DNA of 7,932 nt from Bacteroidales bacterium. GTDB lineage: Bacteria > Bacteroidota > Bacteroidia > Bacteroidales > Marinilabiliaceae. The position numbers and the translations under genes are program-made. Below the pieces are notes generated by a model, which saw only the letters and a list, made by a program, of their open reading frames with translations, made no database searches and was not told the origin of the DNA. Positions 1-6,800 of the stretch are shown piece after piece. Each line of letters begins with the position of its first letter. Position 1 is the first letter of the stretch. Location: positions 1-7,932 of the forward strand of contig CAAFWU010000010.1 of assembly GCA_900766825.1 (NCBI GenBank). The letters run 5' to 3'.

Positions 1-2742
1 ATCGAGATCCGCGGTAAGAGTTCCATCAACTCCGACACCAAGCCTATCTACGTCATCGACGGTGTGGTTTGCTCGGACATGGACTTCCTTAACCCTCAGG
101 ACATTGAGCGACTGGACGTGCTCAAGGATGCCTCCTCGACAGCTATCTACGGTTCGCGCGCCACAGCGGGCGTTATCATGATTACCACCAAGAGTGGCAC
201 GGGCGTGAACAAAAAGAAAAACAGCGAGTGCGCTCAGAAGTTCAATGTTAGCTACGATGGCTATGTGGGCGTATCTAAGGTTGTTCGCGAGGCGGACTTT
301 ATGACCGCTCAGCAATTCTACAACTACCGTTTCCTACGCTTCTTGAACTACGCCAGCACAGGCGCACGTCCCACCTACCGACTGACCACATCGAATCTTG
401 AGCAGGGTTTGCTGTACGATGCTCCAGGTGGCAGCAGCGTGTTGCTCCGCATGATGGAGAATGGTGAGACTGTAGACTGGGTCGACCTCATCACTCGCAA
501 CGGTCTGAAACAGAACCACTATATCTCGGCCAGCGGCAGCACTTCGGACATCAGCTACCACTTTGGTCTCGGCTACACCGACGACAAAGGTCTCTACGAG
601 GGCGACCGTATGCGTCGCTACAACTTCAAGGGCAGCCTCGATACCGACATGGGCGAGCACGTTGTGGCTGGCTTCAACTTCAACGCCGCTGTGACCAAGA
701 ACGAGTATGCCAACGACGATGCCGTTCAGGAGGCCATGCGCATGAACCCCTTCATGCGTGCCTACGATGAGGCGGGCGACATTCTCCAAAACCCAGGCAA
801 CAAAACAAGCCTTGGCACCGCTGCCAATCAGTTCACCGACCAGACCAACCCCTTGTGCTACATGGAAAACCAAACCCATGAGCGCATGACATATCGTCTG
901 CTTGGCAACGCCTACTTGCAGATCAAACCCATCAAGGGCTTGAGCATCAAGAGCACCTACTCACCCAGCTTCACCTACTACCGCGACGGTCAGTTCGACG
1001 ACACTCTCTATGGCATTCAGGACACCAATAGTGCCGAGACCACCACAAGTAAGAGTTGGGGTTGGACATGGACCAACGTCATTAACTGGAACAAAACCTT
1101 TGGTAGCAACCACTCTGTAGACATCACTGGCATCAACGAGTGGAACAAGAGCACCACCGAGAAGACCAACCTCGTCTACACAGGCGTTATGGATGGCACT
1201 CTGTGGCATAATCTCAACAGCGGTACCTACGATGCCTCGAACTCAGACGGCACCAGCTACAGCGAGAACAGTATGCTCAGCTTCGCACTGCGTGCCAACT
1301 ACTCGTTTGCTGGCAAATATATGGTCACTGGCACCGTACGTTGGGATGCCTCGTCGAAGTTCGACGAAGACAGCCGTTGGGGCACCTTCCCCTCCGCAGC
1401 CTTGGCTTGGCGCTTGAGCGAGGAGAGCTTCATGGAGAACACAAAGGATGTGCTCAGCAACCTGAAGCTTCGTTTCTCCTACGGCGTCACGGGTAACAAC
1501 GCTGGCGTGAGCAACTACGCCACCATGCAGAGCCCCGAGGGACCCGTCTACACCGCATCGGGCAACGAAACCCTGCAGGGCTTCCACCCCAGCAGTGTGG
1601 TGGACAAAGAGATTTCTTGGGAGACATCAAAAGAGATTAACCTTGGTGCCGACTTCGGCTTCCTCAATAACCGCATCTCGGGCAACATCGACTTCTACAA
1701 AAAGACTTCTGAGGATCTTCTCTACAATGTTCAACTCCCTCTGGAGAGTGGCGGACAGAAGATGTACACCAACATTGGTGAGGTAGAAAACAAAGGTGTT
1801 GAGTTGGCAGTGACTGGTGTGATTATCGACAATGACGATTGGCATTGGGAAATGACCGCCACATGGGCCAAGAACAAGAACGAAGTCAAGGAAATCAATG
1901 GATCAGGCACCGACCTTGTGTCCGATGGCCTCTTCATTGGCAAGACCGTTAACAACATCTACACCTACACATGGGACGGCATTGTGACCGACCGCGAGAT
2001 GAAGGTGCCCGACACCCCAATAGCTCGCGAGAAGGGTCTCACCCCAGGCTCAACCATGAAGGCCTACGACTACTACTATCAGGCCTACGGCTGGTCGGAA
2101 GGCATGCCTATCTACCGCGACTTGGACGGCAACGGCAAGATCGACGAGAAGGATAAGAGCGTACGCAGCTCGGACCCCAACTGGACAGGCTCGCTGAGCA
2201 CCTCTGTTAGCTGGAAGGGCATCGACCTTAGCGCTTCGCTCTACACCAAGCAGGGCTACGAGGTCAGCAGCGCCACCTACGAGCGTTATCTGGACTACAG
2301 CGACCGCGGACGTAACCGCCTCAACATGGACTTCTACATTCCCGCTGGTGCACTGGTGGACTGCGGTGGCATTGACTCCAAGGGTCTCTACGTTAACCCA
2401 GTCTATCAGCAGGAGACACACTACGGCAAATACCCCTTCCCCAACGACAGCGAGTCTGGCAAGGGCGTAGGCAACACCGACGCTTGGAAGGGTGCCAGCA
2501 AAGTTGTTGACGCATCGTTCGTTAAGATTAAGAACATTACTCTGGGCTACACACTGCCCAAGAACGTTTTGGACGTCATCCACTTGCAGAAGGCACGCAT
2601 CTACTGCACCGTGACCAACCCATTCTGCTGGACCAAGGACGACGACTTCATGGGCTGGGATCCCGAATGGGCCAACTCATCACTCAAAAACGACGGTCCT
2701 GCTGCCATCACCTGGGAATTTGGTCTTAACCTCAAGTTCTAA
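1..2742 (+). CDS. SusC/RagA-family TonB-linked outer-membrane transporter (5'-truncated by window edge)
   Basis: The open frame runs from base 1 to the TAA at 2740-2742 (913 residues visible); a GTG at 64 is only an internal valine. The first 65 or so residues are the end of the plug domain: an RGKSS segment, PIYVIDGV, then the family hallmark DIERLDVLKDASSTAIYGSR followed by GVIMITTKSG. The rest is rich in alternating aromatic/polar strands and matches the outer-membrane beta-barrel, with the family-typical SYGVTGN, WETSKEINLGADFGFL and NIGEVENKGVE stretches. It ends in an aromatic residue (GLNLKF), as expected for BAM-assembled barrels. An EF-hand-like loop, DLDGNGKIDEKD, lies at visible residues 707-718. 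Missing upstream are the signal peptide, the carboxypeptidase-regulatory-like domain, the TonB box and the early plug, probably 100-200 residues by family length. Family knowledge: it imports glycan or peptide fragments with its SusD partner using TonB energy. The substrate cannot be read from this sequence. Confidence 0.96.
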   Translation: MEIRGKSSINSDTKPIYVIDGVVCSDMDFLNPQDIERLDVLKDASSTAIYGSRATAGVIMITTKSGTGVNKKKNSECAQKFNVSYDGYVGVSKVVREADFMTAQQFYNYRFLRFLNYASTGARPTYRLTTSNLEQGLLYDAPGGSSVLLRMMENGETVDWVDLITRNGLKQNHYISASGSTSDISYHFGLGYTDDKGLYEGDRMRRYNFKGSLDTDMGEHVVAGFNFNAAVTKNEYANDDAVQEAMRMNPFMRAYDEAGDILQNPGNKTSLGTAANQFTDQTNPLCYMENQTHERMTYRLLGNAYLQIKPIKGLSIKSTYSPSFTYYRDGQFDDTLYGIQDTNSAETTTSKSWGWTWTNVINWNKTFGSNHSVDITGINEWNKSTTEKTNLVYTGVMDGTLWHNLNSGTYDASNSDGTSYSENSMLSFALRANYSFAGKYMVTGTVRWDASSKFDEDSRWGTFPSAALAWRLSEESFMENTKDVLSNLKLRFSYGVTGNNAGVSNYATMQSPEGPVYTASGNETLQGFHPSSVVDKEISWETSKEINLGADFGFLNNRISGNIDFYKKTSEDLLYNVQLPLESGGQKMYTNIGEVENKGVELAVTGVIIDNDDWHWEMTATWAKNKNEVKEINGSGTDLVSDGLFIGKTVNNIYTYTWDGIVTDREMKVPDTPIAREKGLTPGSTMKAYDYYYQAYGWSEGMPIYRDLDGNGKIDEKDKSVRSSDPNWTGSLSTSVSWKGIDLSASLYTKQGYEVSSATYERYLDYSDRGRNRLNMDFYIPAGALVDCGGIDSKGLYVNPVYQQETHYGKYPFPNDSESGKGVGNTDAWKGASKVVDASFVKIKNITLGYTLPKNVLDVIHLQKARIYCTVTNPFCWTKDDDFMGWDPEWANSSLKNDGPAAITWEFGLNLKF

Positions 2743-2755
2743 CGCTTAGAGCATC

Positions 2756-4570
2756 ATGAAAATGAAAACATATCTCACCATATCAGCCCTTGCTGTTCTC
2801 TCCATGGCTGCCACGGGTTGCAGTGACTTCCTCGAGGCTGAGAACAAGAGTGCCATCAATGCCGACGACTACTTCAAGACCGCCGAGGGCCAAGAGGGCT
2901 ACCGAGTCTACACCTACAGCCTGTTGGCTTCGCTGACCAACTCGACCTACAACGACCTCTACGACGACGGCTCAGACATCTACTGGCCCAACCGCAAGAG
3001 CCCCTCGGTCTACAATCTCTACACCCTCACTCCCGAAGACGGCACGGTTAACTCCTTCTACAAGGATTGCTACAACCTCATCAACGCTGCCAACGGTCTC
3101 ATCTACTACGGCTGCTTCGAGAGCGAAGCCAAGTTCCTCAGAACCTATGGCTACTATAAGCTCACTCAGCAGTTTGGCTCGGTGCCCTACGTGACTGCCT
3201 ACATCAACAGCAGCAACCGAAACTACCCTCGCACTCCCCTCAAGGAGATCTACGACGGCATGCTTAAGGATCTGGACGATGTGATTGCCGATGCCAACAT
3301 ACCCGAAACCTCGAGCCACAACGGCATGGTAAACAAACAAGCCGCTCGCGCCTTGGCAGCCAAGGTGGCACTGGCCGCTGGTTGGGACCTCAACGTCAGC
3401 CAGAGCAATGCTGCTAATGGTGACTACAATGTGAGCGACAAGACCTACTTCAACCGTGCTGCTAAGTATGCCAAGGAGGCCATTGAGGGCGTGGCTCTCT
3501 ATGACAACTTTGCCGACAAGTGGGCCCCCTCGAACGATGAGAGCAACAAAGAGGAGTTCTTCAGCTTCGAGTACGACCGCGCTTCTTACCCTGGCAACGT
3601 CTCCACTGGTGGCTGCGATATGCAGAACGACTACAGCTTCTACTATGGCGATGCCAAGAAAGTGGGCACCAAGAAGGGTAATAGCAACCGCGGCACATCG
3701 CTCAAGAGCCTCTATCTCTGGGACAAGGGCGATGCTCGCTACGAGGGCACCTTTGCTATACTTCACCTCAACTACGATGGCAGCAACTGGCCCAACACTG
3801 GCTACTACGCCAAGTACAACGCCAGCGCCGAGGCTCAGGCTTCAATGCCCATTGCCTACTACTACGCTCCTTGGTACACCACGGCGGAGGAGTTCAATGC
3901 ATTCATCTCGGCAAACAAGTCTCGCCTCGTTAAGGGCAGCTGCACTGTGAGCCCCGTATGTGTTCGCTTGGGCAAGACATCCACATTGGTTCGCTTCTCT
4001 GAGGATGGCTCACAAGCCAGCAAAACCGACTTCACCTATAGCCATAGCTCAGGATTCTTGAGCGCAGCAGATGGCGGTTGCGACTGCGTGAGCAAATGGG
4101 ATGACCCCAACACCATCTTGACCACCGACGGCAAACAGACCTACCGCGACATGGTTGTTTTGCACGCCACCGAGACCAAGGCCACGTTGGCAGAGGCACT
4201 TCTGATGGCAGGCGACGAGGCAGGAGCTTTGGCACAGGTCAACGACCTTAGGGCTCGCGCAGGAGCTTCGACTCTTGCATCGTTTGCAAGCTACGCCCCA
4301 GCCTACGTGTCGGAAGCTGGCATATCCTTCAGCCTCACACCTCTGGATGTTGTGCTGGACGAGCGCGCACGTGAGCTCTATGGCGAGCCTGGTCGTTGGG
4401 AGGATTTGCGTCGCACCAAGCAATTGGTACGTTACGCCAATGCTTTCCTCTTCACTCACGACAACATCTCACAGTCTCATAGCGACATCAAGACCCTGCG
4501 TCCTATTCCCACCGACGAGATCAACACCAACAGCGGCATAAGCCTCGAGGATCAGAACCCTGGTTACTAA
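2756..4570 (+). CDS. SusD/RagB-family surface nutrient-binding lipoprotein
   Basis: This complete protein has 604 residues. The signal peptide is a lipoprotein type, with a K-rich start, a hydrophobic core and ATGC at the lipobox, so Cys22 is the predicted lipidated residue, followed by SDFLE. The N-terminal helical (TPR-like) region carries the family segment FLRTYGYYKLTQQFGSVPY (residues 127-145) and ARALAAKVALAAGWDLN near 196-213. The C-terminal SusD/RagB domain shows LDERARELYGEPGRWEDLRR from about residue 534, then LRPIPTDEI, and ends exactly in the classic QNPGY. Family knowledge: it forms a hinged lid over the SusC barrel and captures the ligand outside the cell. It starts 13 nt after the susC-like stop, so the two are almost certainly co-transcribed. 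The start at 2756 (MKMK) is preferred; an in-frame ATG at 2762 would also leave a usable signal peptide. No clear Shine-Dalgarno sequence precedes either, which is normal in Bacteroidota. Confidence 0.96.
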   Translation: MKMKTYLTISALAVLSMAATGCSDFLEAENKSAINADDYFKTAEGQEGYRVYTYSLLASLTNSTYNDLYDDGSDIYWPNRKSPSVYNLYTLTPEDGTVNSFYKDCYNLINAANGLIYYGCFESEAKFLRTYGYYKLTQQFGSVPYVTAYINSSNRNYPRTPLKEIYDGMLKDLDDVIADANIPETSSHNGMVNKQAARALAAKVALAAGWDLNVSQSNAANGDYNVSDKTYFNRAAKYAKEAIEGVALYDNFADKWAPSNDESNKEEFFSFEYDRASYPGNVSTGGCDMQNDYSFYYGDAKKVGTKKGNSNRGTSLKSLYLWDKGDARYEGTFAILHLNYDGSNWPNTGYYAKYNASAEAQASMPIAYYYAPWYTTAEEFNAFISANKSRLVKGSCTVSPVCVRLGKTSTLVRFSEDGSQASKTDFTYSHSSGFLSAADGGCDCVSKWDDPNTILTTDGKQTYRDMVVLHATETKATLAEALLMAGDEAGALAQVNDLRARAGASTLASFASYAPAYVSEAGISFSLTPLDVVLDERARELYGEPGRWEDLRRTKQLVRYANAFLFTHDNISQSHSDIKTLRPIPTDEINTNSGISLEDQNPGY

Positions 4571-4596
4571 TGCCCAACACAAAACAAACATTGATC

Positions 4597-5118
4597 ATGA
4601 AGAAAATATCAGCATACCTCATAGCTCTTCTGGCAGCTGGTGCATGCTTTGTGGCTTGCGACGATGACGACGACGACCCCATCAACCGTGGTCTCTACGA
4701 CGCAACACCTGCCAAGTCGGCTGCGGGAACTTACTCGGGAACGTGCAATATCGAGCCCATTGGTAATCCTGACATTTTGCCATCGACCGAGACTTGCACT
4801 GTTACAATTGCTGCTGTTGAGGACAATGCCTACGCTGCCAAGATTTCCATTAATATCGACAATGTAGAGGAGTGTCCTTGGGAGGGTGTTTGCAACATAG
4901 TTCACACATCTGCAGGTTTCGACCTCACCAACTTTAGGGATGGCAATGGCATAACCGACCGCGGCTACGCTATGTTCATAAGCAACGATGGTGAAATGTC
5001 ATCAACATTCACCAAAACTGTTACGACTTGGACTTGGGAGGAGAACCCCTTCACGGGCGAACTTGACAAGACTAGCACTAAAACTGACGAGGTATTTACA
5101 TTCTCATTAAAGAAATAA
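4597..5118 (+). CDS. small surface-exposed lipoprotein of unknown function, poly-Asp export signal, possible calycin/lipocalin-like fold
   Basis: The frame opens with an ATG at 4570 that overlaps the susD stop (TAATG), but that start would put nine polar residues before the signal peptide. The ATG at 4597 gives MKKISAYLIALLAAGACFVAC, a proper lipoprotein signal with Cys21 as the acylated residue, so 173 residues are chosen. Cys21 is followed by six aspartates, resembling the acidic lipoprotein export signal that sends Bacteroidota lipoproteins to the outer face. The mature domain begins with GTYSGTC (44-50), is predicted beta-rich by its alternating pattern, has four further cysteines (50, 67, 93, 99) and ends in a strand, FTFSLKK. 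A GxYxG-type first strand and closing strand recall the lipocalin/calycin-like domains found near SusCD genes, but this is a weak resemblance, not an assignment. It is probably the third gene of the susCD operon. Possible roles are an accessory ligand-binding protein (SusE/F position) or an inhibitor-like barrel; neither is shown. Confidence 0.85.
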   Translation: MKKISAYLIALLAAGACFVACDDDDDDPINRGLYDATPAKSAAGTYSGTCNIEPIGNPDILPSTETCTVTIAAVEDNAYAAKISINIDNVEECPWEGVCNIVHTSAGFDLTNFRDGNGITDRGYAMFISNDGEMSSTFTKTVTTWTWEENPFTGELDKTSTKTDEVFTFSLKK

Positions 5119-5124
5119 CTATAT

Positions 5125-5169
5125 GGGAGGCAGATTGCTCTTAGCTAACAGACTGGTCTGCCTCCCCTT
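5125..5169 (+). terminator. hairpin after the lipoprotein gene; weak terminator or attenuator/processing site
   Basis: A perfect 10-bp inverted repeat pairs GGGAGGCAGA (5125-5134) with TCTGCCTCCC (5157-5166). The loop is 22 nt and contains an 8-bp palindrome, TTAGCTAA, at 5141-5148. The hairpin begins 6 nt after the stop codon. The run after it is only CTTTATAAA, a short T tract, so termination may be partial. It lies between the lipoprotein gene and the next gene, whose start is only 24 nt beyond this feature, so it may set different transcript levels for the two. Confidence 0.6.
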
Positions 5170-5193
5170 TATAAACCAATCAATTGTTCAAAT

Positions 5194-6558
5194 ATGAAGA
5201 AGATTTTACTTCCTTTGTTTGCTGTGGCTTGTGTTCAGGCTTCAGCACAGATAGTAGAAGTCTCTGCTGTCGATGCAAAAGCGAAACTCGACGCTGTTGT
5301 GGAAGCAGGCAAAGCAACAGTATCTGGTGATACCTACACAGAAAATGAAGCAGGCTCTTTCAAGGATTTGGAACTTGCCAAAACCGCCAATGTCACTGCC
5401 AAGATTTACAGCGACAACAAGTACAAATTGGTTACTTGCGTAAACGGAAACTCTGAGAAGATTCGCTTCAATGGCGATGACAACTGTATCATTGAGGTAA
5501 GCAACAAAGAGTTTAGCCTTCAGGGTCAGAACAATGGTATTCAACCATCTGTAAAAGATAATGGCTCAGATAACAAACCATTTGCATCACTCTCTGATGG
5601 CAGTTGGTTGAGCTTTGACCGCTCTGGTTGCCAATTCTCATTTAAGTGTGAGAAAAATGGCTACCTCTACATCGTAAACAAGATCTCCTCCAACAAGAAC
5701 TACTATGTTGTAGCCCTCAAACCTAATAACGATGGTTCTGAAGCTGACATTGCCAATGGTTATGCTGCTAGCTATCAGGTTGCAGGCTACTTCCCTGGCA
5801 TATCCGAGGCTGCTGGCACAAGTGCAGTGGAGAGCATTCTCAAGGATGACGTGGTTAACTTCACCATCCCCTATACTAACAATATGCCTTTCTACACAGG
5901 TCACAACACCATTCTCTGGCCAGAGGATATTGCAACTGGTTCCGAATACAAGCAGAATACTACTGTCTACGTAACCGATAATATCAAAAGTGGTAAGATT
6001 CCTTCTGGAACAAAGATTTATGCTACTTATGAGTACGCTTACGCCGATGAAGCTCTCACCGACGGGCCCCACACATTGGAACGTTTGAAAACAACAGATA
6101 AAGATTACTATCCTGGCAAAGGCGACGACGGCAAAATCAAAACTTGCGTAGTTGTAAAAAGCGAATCGGAAGGTGCTGGTTGGTGTCAGCCCAACAAACC
6201 TAAAGATTTGGCTAAAAACGCCTTGGGTGTAATTGGCATTAAAGTTGTCAAAGGTTGGACCTACGTTGCCATGGCTCGTGGTTCCAAGATGACTCTCGGT
6301 GGCTACGCTTTCAGCGACAAGGAGCTCAAGATTGAGGTGGGCGACCGTGTTAAGGCTACTGAAGAGGGTGCAGAAGACACTTGGGAGTGGACCGTCATCA
6401 ACGACAAGGAGACTTTCGAAGTTGCTCCCACCGCCATCACCACACCCATTGCCGACATAGTAAACGATGGTGCAGCCTACAACCTGGCTGGTCAGCGCAT
6501 CAATGGCAACGCCAAGGGCATCGTTATCAAGAACGGCAAGAAATACTTGGTTAAGTAA
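5194..6558 (+). CDS. uncharacterised secreted protein with a short C-terminal 'NLAGQR...NGKK' tail
   Basis: I do not recognise a catalytic family. The 454-residue protein starts with a signal peptide (MKKILLPLFAVACVQASAQ) with likely signal-peptidase I cleavage at ASA|Q (after residue 18). An alternative lipobox, AVAC ending at Cys13, is possible but has a very short hydrophobic core and no acidic tag. The body is rich in beta-type, Gly/Asn/Lys-containing segments with scattered aromatics. A segment around residues 354-376 reads GWTYVAMARGSKMTLGGYAF. The last 30 residues (YNLAGQR at 429-435, KGIVIKNGKKYLVK at the end) resemble the terminal part of the short tails on many Prevotella-like secreted proteins. 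These are related to, but shorter than, type IX secretion (Por) sorting domains. From this I infer export to the surface or outside. The first two thirds are clearly lower in GC than susCD. No recognisable promoter was found in the 75-nt gap upstream, so it may depend on read-through from susCD. It could be a binding protein or a structural surface protein. Confidence 0.88.
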   Translation: MKKILLPLFAVACVQASAQIVEVSAVDAKAKLDAVVEAGKATVSGDTYTENEAGSFKDLELAKTANVTAKIYSDNKYKLVTCVNGNSEKIRFNGDDNCIIEVSNKEFSLQGQNNGIQPSVKDNGSDNKPFASLSDGSWLSFDRSGCQFSFKCEKNGYLYIVNKISSNKNYYVVALKPNNDGSEADIANGYAASYQVAGYFPGISEAAGTSAVESILKDDVVNFTIPYTNNMPFYTGHNTILWPEDIATGSEYKQNTTVYVTDNIKSGKIPSGTKIYATYEYAYADEALTDGPHTLERLKTTDKDYYPGKGDDGKIKTCVVVKSESEGAGWCQPNKPKDLAKNALGVIGIKVVKGWTYVAMARGSKMTLGGYAFSDKELKIEVGDRVKATEEGAEDTWEWTVINDKETFEVAPTAITTPIADIVNDGAAYNLAGQRINGNAKGIVIKNGKKYLVK

Positions 6559-6640
6559 TTGATACTACAAGTAATAAACACCATTAGTGTGGTAAAACAC
6601 CAGAAAGTGCTAAGTTAGTCTGCGCTCTCTTAGCCTACAC
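6559..6640 (+). other. 3' untranslated stretch with small inverted repeats
   Basis: No coding region is seen here. The heptamer AAACACC occurs twice (6576-6582 and 6595-6601), and the GTGT between the copies can pair with either flanking ACAC. A second 6-bp inverted repeat pairs GCTAAG (6609-6614) with CTTAGC (6629-6634). These are short and could be chance. If real, they would shape the 3' end of the mRNA just before the strong terminator. Confidence 0.25.
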
Positions 6641-6672
6641 ACCCCGCAGGGCATCTCGTCCTGCGGGGTTTT
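6641..6672 (+). terminator. intrinsic (rho-independent) terminator of the secreted-protein gene
   Basis: A perfect 10-bp GC-rich stem pairs ACCCCGCAGG (6641-6650) with CCTGCGGGGT (6660-6669) around a 9-nt loop, followed at once by TTTT and, after GGCA, another TTTT. There is no A-rich tract on the left side, so it works in the + direction. It closes the susCD-side transcription block and isolates the downstream AAA-ATPase-like gene. Confidence 0.88.
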
Positions 6673-6749
6673 GGCATTTTAGGAACCCTCACACCCATGC
6701 ATTGCAACCCCGCAAAGCAAACTATCTACCTATAGCAGAGAAAATTTGC

Positions 6750-6757
6750 TATCTTTG
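6750..6757 (+). promoter_or_regulatory. likely Bacteroidota -7 promoter element (TAnnTTTG)
   Basis: The sequence TATCTTTG fits the known Bacteroides -7 consensus TAnnTTTG exactly. It sits 43 nt upstream of the ATG at 6801, just after a terminator, which is a sensible place for a promoter of that gene. No TTTG was found at the expected -33 spacing (the nearest, at 6745-6748, is too close), so the promoter may be weak or need an activator. The predicted leader (about 6762-6800) is AT-rich. Confidence 0.55.
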
Positions 6758-6792
6758 ATGATATGGTATATTTTAACCTATAAATAAACGGT

Positions 6793-6798
6793 AGGAAG
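6793..6798 (+). promoter_or_regulatory. purine-rich AGGAAG just before the ATG; possible ribosome-binding site
   Basis: AGGAAG ends 2 nt before the ATG at 6801, closer than an ideal Shine-Dalgarno spacing. The in-frame TAG at 6792-6794 overlaps it and rules out any earlier start in this frame, which fixes 6801 as the first available start codon. Bacteroidota often initiate without a Shine-Dalgarno sequence, so its role is uncertain. Confidence 0.3.
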
Positions 6799-6800
6799 TC

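Noticed and set aside
64..66. GTG as the start of the SusC-like protein
   Set aside because: The frame is open from base 1 and the upstream residues (RGKSS, PIYVIDG) are conserved plug sequence, so the gene simply begins before the window.
334..879. 181-codon open frame on the minus strand inside the SusC-like gene
   Set aside because: It lies fully antisense to well-conserved SusC coding sequence, is low in complexity (Val/Ala/His-rich) and results from the C-ending codon bias of the real gene. The same holds for the minus-strand frames at 2050-2583, 2972-3766 and 4049-4459.
4666..4684. GAC/GAT trinucleotide run as a phase-variable repeat
   Set aside because: Length changes in units of three only alter the number of aspartates and cannot switch the frame; it is better explained as the export tag.
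5135..5156. Shared sequence between the two intergenic regions (GCTCTTAGCTAACA near 5137 and GCTCTCTTAGCCTACA near 6624)
   Set aside because: The match is short and gapped, and could be chance; I could not show a repeat family from two imperfect copies.
5167..5193. Promoter for the secreted-protein gene
   Set aside because: I looked for TAnnTTTG with an upstream TTTG and found only AT-rich sequence (TTTATAAACC, CAATTGTTCAAAT) with no acceptable match.
6601..6800. Mobile-element end or attachment site in the gap before the AAA-ATPase-like gene
   Set aside because: No tRNA, no long inverted repeats and no transposase are present; the gap is explained by a terminator and a promoter. CCCCGCA recurs at about 6706 after the terminator but is too short to mean anything.
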